Assembly (NCBI GenBank): GCA_037349495.1
Contig: CP140220.1
Location: 186,001-250,000, forward strand
Direction of reading: 5' to 3'
DNA: 64,000 nt
Origin: Lotmaria passim
Taxonomy: Eukaryota > Euglenozoa > Kinetoplastea > Trypanosomatida > Trypanosomatidae
Part shown: piece by piece, positions 17,101 to 26,884 of the stretch
Numbering within the stretch: the stretch's first letter is position 1
How the letters are laid out: each line of letters starts with the position of its first letter
Position numbers and translations under genes: made by a program
Notes under the pieces: model-generated
Told to the model about the DNA's origin: nothing
The model's input: the letters and a program-made list of their open reading frames with translations, nothing else
Databases searched by the model: none

Positions 17101-19956
17101 GGAAAGCGTCAATCGGCTGGCCACGGCGCCGCGCAGCACCGTGGCGCCGGAAGCGGACATCGCGCGCTGCGGCCGCTGCGACGACGGCGACGAAAGCACG
17201 AGCGGCAGCGGCTGAAGCATCTCCGCGGCGAAGAGGGCCGACGACTCGCGGCTGCCGATGGCGGACATCGGCGACAGCGGCTGCGCGCTGACCGATCCTG
17301 GCGAGTTCAACACACTTCCGGACTGCGTGACCGCATCTGCCGTGGCGAACACCGGCGACCTTACGCGTGCGCCTGTTAAAGGGGTGACGCTGCTGTTGGC
17401 CGAGGTTGCGCGCACGCTACCGCGGTCGATCGTGGGACCAGCAGGTGGGGAAGTAAACAACACCACCGGCGAGGTCTGTGGGGGAGAGCAGAGAATGGAG
17501 TGCGAGTCCAGCGTGCCGCTGCCACTGCTGCTGTTGTTGTAATTGTGATTCATGTTGTTTCCCTCCCCACCTGCCCCTGCGGGTTCCTCCTCCGGGTCTT
17601 CTTGAAAGGTGGGTGCGGCGGACGGGTGGGCCATGCGCACGAGCAGCCGTCGCGCCGTCTCCCCTTCCGCGTGGATAAGGGCGTGGTTCAGCGCGGCGAC
17701 GCACATTGCGGCGCTCTGCGTGTGCTCAAACAGGACGAAGCCGTAGCCGAGGGATTCATTCGTGACCGGGTGGTGCGCCACCTTCGCCGACAGCACGGCG
17801 CCATAGCCGCTGCACAGATCACGCAGCACCGACGTGTTCCACGAGCGCGGGAGGTTGCGGAAGTACAAGTTGCGTGAGGCGCGGCGGGACTGGATGGACG
17901 TCGCAGCCGCATCCACCGCGGCGCTGACACTCAGCGACGGCGTCAGCGTGCAGCCAGCCACCGTCCGCTCAGCTTGTTGTTGTTGTTGCTGCGTAGTGGC
18001 GGGCGGCTGGTGCGACTGGGATGGTGAGGAGAGACTGCTGACACTCGCGTTCGGGGTAGCGGCCGCGGCGACGGCGCTGCCCATGTACGCCTGCGGAGGA
18101 GAATAAAGAAAAAGGTTCGGATGTACGTCCTGTTGTTGCTGCTCCACCACCTTCGTGACGTCTGGCATCTGGTAAGACGAAAATTGTTGTCCGCTGGGTG
18201 ATGACAACAGCGAGTTGACCGCTGTCGCACGCGCCGTTACCGCGGTAGACGCATTTGCCGAGGCGGCTACGGGGGTGACGGTGGCGGTTGTGCTGGAGGT
18301 GGTGCTGGTCGCTGCGGGGGTGCCTCGACTAGCGCTCGGCTGTGAAATCGGGGCCGTAGGCGCCGACGACGCGCACCGGCACGAGCTCGGCTCGCCAGGC
18401 CTCAACGAGGCCGCTGCCGCCGCAACAACAACGCCGTCCGAGCCGCCCTGCCCATTGCCGCTGCTGCTGTTGTTTCGTGACGGCACACGCACATCAGGCT
18501 GCCACAAAGAATGGGGTTGCTGCAGCTGCGCTCGAAAACGCTCCTGATGCGAAAATGCAAGGGCGGGCAACGCTGGCACCGGAGGTGAGGTGAGGGAAGA
18601 AGCGGGGAGAGACTGGCCGTGGGGAGAGAATAATGCCTTGTTAGGCGGGTTCGTGCTTGCCGTAGACGACGTGCCAGAGACAGGACGAGGTGGATATCGT
18701 TCCAATATCGCGGCCGGCTGCTGCTGCTGGGTGGGTGACAGCAGGTACGCTGCTGGAGGCTGCGGCAGCGGTGGATCACCTTGTGGGAGGAAGCTGCCGC
18801 TTGTGATTGCCGCCGAGTCCCGTCCGCTGGCGATGGTGCGCAACGTGCCGCTGTCACCACCACCGCCAAAGTTACTGCAGAACATGCCAACTGGTGGGGA
18901 GAAGAGGGAGTCGTTGCCGCCGGGCACTCCCGGAGTGACTGCGGCACCGACGTGCTGCAACTTTGTAAGCTCTTTTTGAGCAAACGGAGCTGATGGTTGA
19001 TGCGGCTGCGAGGTGAGGGAGGACAGCAGCTCTGGCGACTCCCCGAGGCGTGTCGACAAGCAGACAAGCGAGATCCCGGCGGCTGGTGGTGTCTGCGCAC
19101 TGCGCTCCGCCGCGTTTCGGCCGCTGCTGTCGCCGCAGCTCGTGGAGGAGGCGAGGGCGCTACCGAAGAAGCTGCGCGGTGCGTCGCCCTCCGCGCCCAA
19201 ATCCGCATGCTGATCGCTTTTTTTATCGCATCGCTGGTTGCTGCTGCTGCTGCTTTCGTCATCACGGGAACCGCCGCTGGCCGCTGGGCGAGGCCGGTCG
19301 TCTTGCGCGCGATCGCGGTCGGAGAGGCGCGTAAAGGCGGCGGCCACGTCGGCGCAGAGCAGCGTCTGCCGCCCAGCTACCTCCCCTTCCACGCTGCCAT
19401 CCTCGCTCGAGAAGTCGCCGAAGTGCACCGCAGCGTTGATGACCGCATCAATCCCCGCCGCCGCCTCCTCCTCCTCGCCATCATCCTCTGCCGCAGCCCT
19501 CACCATCGCGCATGCGGGCATCAGCAGGTTCAGGCGGTCGTGGAAATCACCCACCGAAGAAGACACGGCAGACGGGTTCACGGGAGGGGGAAAGTTGAAG
19601 TGGAAGGCTGACCTGTCGCCACCACCACCACCACCATCCCATTCATCAGGCGTCGAGAGGTAACTCGTCTGATAGCGGTGGGCACCGCTGTCATGCACTT
19701 TATCCGGATTCAGCCGTTGCCGCGCCGCGGCGCTACTTCGAGACCCTGCTGCTGCTACGGCGGCGGCGGCTCGGTTCACTTGCGTGACGTCTCCGTTCAC
19801 CAGTGCGGTTCGCCCGCCTCCGAGATCGGAAGAATGACGGGTATCTGTCTGTTGCTCGCCGTCCGCAGAAACCGTGTTTTGGCTTGTCCGCTTGCCACAA
19901 TGCAAGTCTTCGCCACGCGCATCGTCATCTGCCATCTGCGGAGGTGCTTGCTCCAT
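14185..19956 (-). CDS. Large RNA-binding protein with two RRM domains
   Basis: A 1,923-residue protein. RRM1 lies near residues 693-775, with RNP2 'LYFRNL' and RNP1 'LGYGFVLF'. RRM2 lies near 1,004-1,088, with RNP2 'VYIANL' and RNP1 'RGYGFVLF'. Both keep the aromatic residues that stack on RNA bases. The two are similar to each other, including a shared 'TNES.GYGFVLF' stretch, so an internal duplication is likely. The rest is mostly Ser/Ala/Gln low complexity, with a cysteine motif near residue 1,252 ('CVVYGCNVPRHGCGC', spacing C-x4-C-x6-C-x-C). RRM proteins are the main post-transcriptional regulators in kinetoplastids, so mRNA binding is the likely role; the target is unknown. The open frame extends 139 codons upstream, but that part translates a T tract and AT-rich spacer. 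ATG 19956 sits 10 nt after a T12-AG acceptor. Confidence 0.88.
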   Translation of the reverse strand: MEQAPPQMADDDARGEDLHCGKRTSQNTVSADGEQQTDTRHSSDLGGGRTALVNGDVTQVNRAAAAVAAAGSRSSAAARQRLNPDKVHDSGAHRYQTSYLSTPDEWDGGGGGGDRSAFHFNFPPPVNPSAVSSSVGDFHDRLNLLMPACAMVRAAAEDDGEEEEAAAGIDAVINAAVHFGDFSSEDGSVEGEVAGRQTLLCADVAAAFTRLSDRDRAQDDRPRPAASGGSRDDESSSSSNQRCDKKSDQHADLGAEGDAPRSFFGSALASSTSCGDSSGRNAAERSAQTPPAAGISLVCLSTRLGESPELLSSLTSQPHQPSAPFAQKELTKLQHVGAAVTPGVPGGNDSLFSPPVGMFCSNFGGGGDSGTLRTIASGRDSAAITSGSFLPQGDPPLPQPPAAYLLSPTQQQQPAAILERYPPRPVSGTSSTASTNPPNKALFSPHGQSLPASSLTSPPVPALPALAFSHQERFRAQLQQPHSLWQPDVRVPSRNNSSSGNGQGGSDGVVVAAAAASLRPGEPSSCRCASSAPTAPISQPSASRGTPAATSTTSSTTATVTPVAASANASTAVTARATAVNSLLSSPSGQQFSSYQMPDVTKVVEQQQQDVHPNLFLYSPPQAYMGSAVAAAATPNASVSSLSSPSQSHQPPATTQQQQQQAERTVAGCTLTPSLSVSAAVDAAATSIQSRRASRNLYFRNLPRSWNTSVLRDLCSGYGAVLSAKVAHHPVTNESLGYGFVLFEHTQSAAMCVAALNHALIHAEGETARRLLVRMAHPSAAPTFQEDPEEEPAGAGGEGNNMNHNYNNSSSGSGTLDSHSILCSPPQTSPVVLFTSPPAGPTIDRGSVRATSANSSVTPLTGARVRSPVFATADAVTQSGSVLNSPGSVSAQPLSPMSAIGSRESSALFAAEMLQPLPLVLSSPSSQRPQRAMSASGATVLRGAVASRLTLSPKAEASSLPPPLPPSTPPTCTVLEQSKSSAATPTTATTTTTTAPAVNLTAATSACNVYIANLPPTWSAVKLRELCSAFGPIVSASVARYRKTNESRGYGFVLFTEARDAAACLRALHQYHVPHTSHVLTCRLAKAEATPSITYFTLSPNEGDPLRCNRRAVMPEKRGESDVLSADPQSGSLHPTDAPSHIDVPHHDGNSSNDGAQKASASSARMRDVVFMPVEVFSTLQERVLAQGVQYLLQQQQQEQEQKKAAGGNQDSPKRQTGPLTELSGGGAGRSARGDTKAVLSRTQQSELETMMRQCVVYGCNVPRHGCGCVRPAEAATLGRHRSPHRCTTSRTQSPKQALEEELHRSNSSATGGALSSRLRLSTESVGADSASGEAVGATAGTNSCGRSGESSVSAAALTTPTAPSGAAAAAAMVVGTYAIPVSQRYSRLPLTSISPLDAAAISTSTTATAAGGAAQGKRDDSASASSCDNASSEAVGISRHSSGATLPLGGTVGSTSVMAERWYTCTLFTSATAADHFLRKVLSDPLATAAQDEVAATTTTPIDTAGQSLTADVGLTDAGAAHCKMHFGLRDQVMVFSGAPTSGTDGSRTAPQYNVHTTSVDGKASACTPFRQEQQGTQDASPPPPYLPARTSGSTSGGNINPNSHEIHIGRGNDIGGCGGGGARYSCGAPIFHVTSAATASASSNAVGSGFHSYPSIMADVSASSWPPSHGHATPSRQCVAATTAMPFSHFFVPPVSDGLLPSPSRQMVSVAPLPATTAATQDAPSPLQYAPAPAPSQGIVNNVHVIGAGANSAQGATVFTTYSLHSPPSPANLMMLYAPADQQLSGSMASSTAAAPNVCGRALLPSTAGCADGVPMVTLPTFPSFSRGALHGVPVAGPAAVVGPSSASGALYGVCPTPYLSVMDQNAYREAMPAPGFPYTMAAPAGVAAAGGVQYDGGLPVAVFQGGANEYPQVSNAALYP

Positions 19957-19966
19957 TGTTCCCCGA

Positions 19967-19980
19967 CTAAAAAAAAAAAA
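19967..19980 (-). promoter_or_regulatory. Predicted spliced-leader acceptor of the RRM gene
   Basis: On the coding strand a run of 12 T is followed at once by AG (19968-19967), then 10 nt and the ATG at 19956. This is the shortest predicted leader in the window. Confidence 0.6.
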
Positions 19981-21604
19981 CCCTTCTGTGACACACGGGA
20001 TGAGCGGCACCTCGACAGTTGGTGGTGAGGGGGGGGGGAGGGGTTTAAGAACGTTCAACGGCTTCCGGCACCGTACAGAGCACTTACAAGGGAAAGAGAA
20101 AAAAAAAAAAAAGATATACGTAAATATGATAATAATAATAAATATATAAATATATAAATATATATGTATATATTTATACTTATACTTATAACTATATTTG
20201 TATTTTATATTCACAGCTAAAAATAACGCAGAAATGGAAAACACAAAAAAAAACAATAATAATAATAATAATAATAAAACGATCGAAGTGGGGGAGGGGG
20301 GGGTTAATTTGCGTGTGTGACACCAAAGAGGACAACGAAGGTGACCACGAAAAAAAAAAGAAAGAAAAAACAAACTGGAGTTTTTTTTTTTGTTGTTGTT
20401 GTTGTTCTTCTTTTATTTTTGTTTTTGTTTTTCCTTTTCTTCCTCTTCTCCAGTCGCTCAGCAAACGTGATGTAAAAAGAGAAATAACAAAAAAAAAAAG
20501 GGGGAGGGAGACAACGGCGTGCACGGGACGTGACTCTCTCGTTGTTGCTGTTCTACTTTTTTTTTTTTTTTAATATTGCTGTTATAACTCGTGTCGATGC
20601 TTGCGTGTGTGTGTGTGTGTATACATATACGGATAATACCTCGAAAAAGAAAAAGAAACTCAATCACTTAAAACAGATAAAAAAAAACAACTAATCTCTT
20701 TAAAAAAAAAAAAAGAAAAAGAAAAGTGGAATGGGAAAAGCAGAAAAAAAAACAACAATAATAATGATAACTATAATAAAAATGAAACAATAAGAATGAA
20801 ATAAAAAAAAAGTTGTTACGAGTAACGCAGGGCAACGAGGGGATGATAACAAAAACACACAGGGAAAAAAAAAAAGAATGTGTGTGTTTTTTTTTTTATA
20901 TATACCTGTCAGGAGAACTGGGCGTTAACCTATACCAAAAAAGAAAAAGCGAATAATCCCTACAATCAAAAAAAAAAAAATGAGGTAAAAAGAGGGAGAA
21001 GGGGAGGGAGGTGGACGATGTGAAGCAAAAAAAAAAGGCCTGAAGACAATGATGAAAGCTAAAGAAAAAAAAAAAAGAAAATGAAGAGAGGTTATTATAA
21101 AGGGTAACAAAAGAGAAGGGGGAAAAAAAAAGGTCGACAGTGTTTCAGTGTGTGTCTGCTTTTCTTTTATTTTTTTTTTTTTAGAGACCGTTCGGAAAAA
21201 AAAAAATGGAAGAAATAGACAAACGCGTACCTTCGTAAAAAAGCGGATTGCCATGCAGAAAGAGGAGAATTAAAAAAAAAAAAAACAACAGGAAACGGAG
21301 AGTAACGACGAAGTCAATCACTCTGTTTTCTTTTCGTTTTTTTTTTTTTTTGTGAGTGTGGACTAAGCAGTCCGTACTTTACTCTTCTCCAGCAAACTTC
21401 CTCAGTGCTGTACACGAAGCACACAAAGGAAAAAAAAAAAAGCCGTGGAAGTAACGAAACAAGCCAAAAACACTTATTAAGATTCAGCCAAAGAGCAACA
21501 ACAACAAAAAAATGTGTAGACAGGAACCTCCTTGCAGTCAGGTTTTTAGAGCAGCTCGTCTCTGTGGGCAGGTCTCCGTTTTTTTTTTTGTGTGTTTTTT
21601 TTTT

Positions 21605-21631
21605 GTTTGTTTGTTTGTTTGTTTGTTTGTT
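21605..21631. repeat. (GTTT)n microsatellite
   Basis: A tetranucleotide GTTT array inside the long spacer. Similar shorter arrays occur near 25916-25932, 34200-34220 and 59553-59572, so the motif recurs in spacers of this array. Confidence 0.9.
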
Positions 21632-24600
21632 TTTGATGGGTTCTTTCAAGTACGTAAGTGTCAGCTTTACGCAGCGTGTTTCCGATGCGCGCGGATTACT
21701 ATGTGTGTATGATTTTTTTTTTTTTTTTGCTTTTGTTTTTTTTTTTTCCTAGTTCCTTACAGCCCAAGCGTGATAAGAACTATACGGGTAAAAAAAAAAA
21801 AAAACTAACAATCAAACAAAAGCTTCCGATAATCTGTATCGGGGGAAGGAGCTTCTCCACCGCTGACGGGAAAGCCAGAAAAAAAAAAAATAACCTCAAC
21901 AAAATCCACGAAGAATAGAAAAAAAAAAAAGAAAAAGAACCTATCAGGAGGAAAAGCAAGAGAGACCTACACAGAGAGCGCCCCTCGGCTGTGATGGGTA
22001 TCGACTCCTTCTCAACGTACGAAAGCAAAAAAAAAACAAGATAAAATGAGGAGAAATAAGAAAAAAGCTAGAGAAGGGGAATGAGAAAGAAAAAAAAAAA
22101 AGAAACCCAAGAAAAACAGGAGCACGTGTTCACTTTTTTTTTTTTTTTGTAAGCCAAAGTATATAGTATCTATATATGTATAGATATAGATATAGATAGA
22201 TAGACGTGTATTTAAGATCACAGGTTTTGTATGAAATGCCGATAATCGTTCTCTTATTTCAGCTGTTCAACACACAAACAACGACCTTTGAAGCAGAGCA
22301 CAGTCGAGAATGCAATATCCTCACCTTTTTTTTTTGTGTGTTGTATTGCTTTGGTCCGTCGTTGCCACTGTTGTGAGCAAGAGATCGAAAACTAGTACAC
22401 TTAGAGTTGTATTTCAGGTGTATAAAACAGATCTTTATCACTAGAGAAAAAAAAACAGAAGAGCAAAAAAAAAAAAAGACAGCTTTGTCCTGCTTATGAT
22501 ATCGCCTTTGAACTTTAAATATCCCTTTCTGAAAGGAATGAGCAGCGTTGTGCAAATATGCTCAAAGCTAGTCGCGCGTAAAAAAAAAAAAAGAAATAAA
22601 AAATGTGCGTTAGCACGGTCGCTTTTTTTTTCCCTGGGTGCTCTGTCAATCTTGCTGATATTGAAAAGGATTGGGCAGCCACCAACAAGGTAAATACAAA
22701 AAAAAAAAAAAGGGAAAGTAAAGACAAAAGAAACAGCGAAAACAAGAAACGATGGAGACGTTAAAGGGTAGTAATGTCAATGATCAGTAAAACAAAAAAA
22801 AAACGGCTTTATTAACTATTAAAGCTGCTCTTCAGCATGGTGAGAGAGACAAGAAAAAAAAAAGGGGGAAGAAAAAAAAAAAAAAAGAAACGAAAAAGTG
22901 CAAATAGTGATAGAGGCAGCGTGCACTATGATAACAACAACGCCAGCTTTTTCGTTGTCGTTGGTTTGTTTTTTCCCCGTATTTTTGATAATAGTGGCGG
23001 AAAAAAAAAAAAGCTGATAACGTACGCAACTGTCTGTTTATTCGGCTCACGCACGTCTCTCGCTCAGTCACGCTCTTGTCGTATCCGCACAAATCAAAAT
23101 TATGTTTCGTTTTGTTTGCCTTCTTTGACGCGGCAACGCGAAAAGCAAAACGTAAAAGAAGAAGTGAGGGGTCAGAGAAAATGGCTTGAGAGAAAAACAA
23201 AGGTACTCTAAAAAAAAAAAAAATCTCGCAGTTCTTGATTTATCGCAATTGCGTTTCCCTTTTTTTTTCTTTTCTCAAGGAGTGTATATATGAAAGAGAA
23301 TGCTATAGCTCGCACTCCAACGTGAAGACCGTCTTCTTTCAACGACGTTGTGTTGTTGAAGAAGATGAAGCTATGCGCTTTATACTATTCTACGGGAAGT
23401 GAAAAAAGGAGAAGACGAAAAGGGACTCGAATACGTCACAGCAGAGTCAAAAAAAAAAAAAGAAGATGACGATAATTAGTTGCGGTTGCGATGAGTTTAC
23501 TGGTCTGAAAACGTCGAAGAAAGCGGAAAAGCAAGGGGGGAAAAAGAAAGAAAGAAGAGACTCGTTTGTTCCTTTGTGTCCGTCAGACTTGATCGTCTAC
23601 CACCGCTGTATTTAATACTAATGATAACAATAGTATGGATAAAATGTGTGATGTGGGTGTTGGAGGAGGAAAGGGGAGAAACTGAGAGATAAATAAAAAG
23701 AGAGAGAGAGAGAGAGACAAAAATAGAAAAACTACAAGGAAGAAACACACCAATGAGTTAAAGAACAAAGAGAGGGGAATACAACGACAAAAAAAAAGGG
23801 GGGAAAGAAAAAGAAAAGGGATACGGCACAACGGCACTGTACTCCTAAAAAAGGAGGCCAATAATAAACGTTTGAAAAAAAAAAGCAGAAAAAAAAAACT
23901 AAAGAAAGTGCCTTTGTGATCCCAAAAACTAAGGGAGAGAGAGAAAGAAATAAGTGCGTTTGAAAAAAAAAAGATAAAAATGGATTGTTGAACACAAGAG
24001 AGAGAAGGGGAAAAAAAAAAGGCACTGCTTGGATTTCAAATCAATAAAAAAGAAGTAAAAAGGAATTAAGGACAAATAAGCATAGAGACTTCAGGGGAAA
24101 AAAAGAAAACACGGAAATAAAGGCTGATAAATATAAAATAAAAAGGCACTAGCGGTGGGCTCCTGTTGAGCCGCAGCGTAGCAGCTTGTTTCAGGAAACA
24201 ACTGAAAAATAGCAACAATAATAACAGTAATATGGAGCTTAGTAAGAAACGAAAAAAAAAAAAAGAGAAATAGACAGTTTTCGAATGCGTTCCCAGAAGC
24301 TGAAAGAAAAGCAGTATTTCAGCTGAGCTGCAAGAGATACGCTTTTTTTTTTCTGTTTTTCCCCCTTTTTTTTGTGTGTGTGTGAGTGTTTGTGTGTTTG
24401 TGTATATATTTATATTCTTATATAAGAAAAAAAAAAAAAGACGCTAGGCTACTTTTCCTTCCTTGACGTTGTGCAGTGAGACAGCTGCAGTTTAGGTGAA
24501 TCAGCCAGAGTTCACGGAAGATCGGCTCGTGCTACAGTGTCAGAAAAACGTAGAACTCCCAGAAAAAAAAAAAAGAAAGAAAGAAAGTAGTAAATAAGTA

Positions 24601-25936
24601 AATAATAAACGCAAAATAATGTTGAAGAAAAAAAAAGCCGAAACGAAACAAGTTTCAAGCACTCACCGTTTTCGATAGTGGTTGTCGAGTAGCTATCGAG
24701 GGCTCAGCAAACTCAGTTTCAGCTCTGCGTGACTTCACGTGTTACAGCGAACGCTACTAAATGCAGCCTCAATAGGAAAAGAAGAAAAAGCTCTCAAAAA
24801 CAGTAAAGAGGGCGCGACTTTTTTTTTTTTTTCTTTCTCTTCCTTTTTTTTTTTTTTTTAACTGTAAGCGAAGTACACCACTTCTATTCCCTTGAAGTAA
24901 AAAAAAAAAAAAACAAAAGAATATAAAAGAGCAAAAACACGTTGGAAAAAAAAAAACTGTAGGTGCGCTGCTGTCGAGAAGGGGAAGAAAAAAAAAAAAA
25001 AGAGAGAGAGACTCAAGAAGCTGTACTTTACGCGTCGTAAAGCAGGTCTTTTTATTGAGTTGACTCAATGATTGAAAAGTGCTATCCTATTTTTTTTTTA
25101 ATATAAACTGCAGTTTTTGTTTTTGTTTCTTTTTCCTTTGCTTTGCTTTTTCTTGTGGCTTGTTCGCTGGTGTTAAGCGAGGAGTGAGTAGAGACAGAGG
25201 TATGTGACGCTTTCCTTTTTTTTTTTTTTTTGAGAAACCTCGTTTTTCTGTGATTTGAAGGCAGCCACACCCTATGCAGAACTGGAGGGCTGCGAAGTGG
25301 TTGAATCGGCAACAGCACCCAGAAAAAAAAAAAAAAGAGAGAGATATCAGCAAAGAGAAAGTAAAAACTAAAAAAAAAAAAAACTGAGAGAAGAGGAAGA
25401 AGTCATGTGCAACTCAGCAGGTGTCCCATCACTGAGTTTCTGTGCGGTTCCTATTTTGGTTTCCATACTTTTTTCTCTAAAACCGACGTAGCCGATGAAC
25501 ACAGCAAGAAAGAAAAAAAAAAAAAAGTACTATTGAGGCAAGTCAGCAAAAATAAAAAAGCAATCATGTTGTGAGGCTTGTTGCGGTTGGTGGTTGTCAC
25601 GGCTGCAGTAGTCCAGTTTGGGGAAAAAAAAAAATGAAAATACTCCGTTGTACATTTTTTTTTTTCGTCCTTTCTTCCTTACGCCCGTGTGTTTGTGTGT
25701 GCGCGTGTTTTACGGCGCCACACTAACGCGTTTCCCCACGTTGAAGAAGAATCTCGGTAAAAAGAAAAAAGGGAGGCCTCTGATGGCAACAAAGACTCAC
25801 ATGCACAGGCACTCACACACATCATTGAAAAAAAAAAAAAAGCCAGTTGGAGATCGCTGAAGCCCCGTAGGCTGGCGTGTATTTCAACATTTCTTTTTTT
25901 TTTTTTGTGTGTGTGTTTGTTTGTTTGTTTGTTTTT

Positions 25937-26847
25937 TTACCTCCCTCCACAGCCGAAGAGCCTCTTAAAGAACGACTTCTTACGAGGTGACGACACCAGT
26001 TTTTCTTCACCCGCCCCCACGTTCGCGTTGCTGGTCGGTTGTCGGCCTGCGTCGGAAGGTGTCGAAGAGGCGACGCGCAGACGGGGATGCACCGGTGGAA
26101 TGGCGTACGTCGAGTCGGCAGAGCTTTCCTCCGTTTCCGCAGCAGGATCAACATCAGACGGAGCCGCGCTGCGGAGCTGCGATGCTGCCGAGTCCGACGA
26201 GGCGCGCCCCACCGCCGAGTCCGACGCAGCAGCAGCAGCAGCAGCGGCGGCGGAGGGATCGACAACATCACCCGACGCTTCTCGTGAAGGTGTCGTGCCT
26301 GCGTCTTGCACGTCCGCGGTTGTACTTGATGCGCTGCGAGGGCCCTCGTTGACTTCCGACCGAATCAGATGCTCACGCTCCGACTTCGCGAACTCCGAAT
26401 TCTGGGCTGACTCGGCACCTTCATCAGCCCCGCTACTGTGCTTAGGCGACGGCCTTGCTTCTGCATAAGGGACAGGTGACGGGCGTGGTGTTGGAGATGC
26501 GCGCCGGCGAAATACGACCTCCAACGCCTTTTGGACCGCCGCTGGTAGTGGGGGTGGTGGAGCTGTTGCAGCACCGGCAGCATCGAGACATTCCCCCTCT
26601 TTCTTGTTATGGGCGGGTTGTCCTTTGCTGCTCGGCTTCGCTGATTGGCGCAGCCACCGAGACACCTCTTTCAACTCATCCGACGAGAGAATTGAGGTCG
26701 TCTCGGCAGCGGCGGTCTCCGCTTTTCCTTCCATGCCATCTCGCTTCTCGCCCTTTCGCTGTGCCGCCACCCACCGTGACAACGTCGCATACACGTTCAC
26801 GTTCATTCCACGCACTGATCGGCGATCTGCTGGGTGGAGACGCGTGT

Positions 26848-26884
<37 letters not shown>

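Larger units (their letters stand above)
19957..25936. other. About 6-kb spacer without a supported gene
   Basis: It separates the 1,456-residue protein gene (25937-30307) from the RRM gene. Runs of 8-14 A or T recur throughout, with TG, GTTT and AT-rich tracts. Blocks of ordinary composition occur at about 24457-24540 and 24655-24775; the second can form a 6-bp stem (CGATAG 24673-24678 with CTATCG 24693-24698). Open frames here translate into Lys, Phe or Leu runs and lack the GC-rich third positions of the real genes. I saw no tRNA, snoRNA or retroelement signature. Most of it probably serves as 3' UTR of the upstream gene. Confidence 0.65.

Noticed and set aside
19957-20373. N-terminal extension of the RRM protein with hydrophobic segments
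   Set aside because: It translates a T tract and AT-rich spacer into Phe, Ile, Tyr and Lys runs and lies upstream of a good splice acceptor.
21045-21180. C-box-like ATGATGA in the first long spacer
   Set aside because: No D box at a suitable distance and the surroundings are homopolymers.
19957-25936. Retroposon copies suggested by many A tracts
   Set aside because: No coding remnant, target-site duplication or repeated unit could be seen. The A tracts on the plus strand are T tracts on the coding strand, which fits splicing signals.
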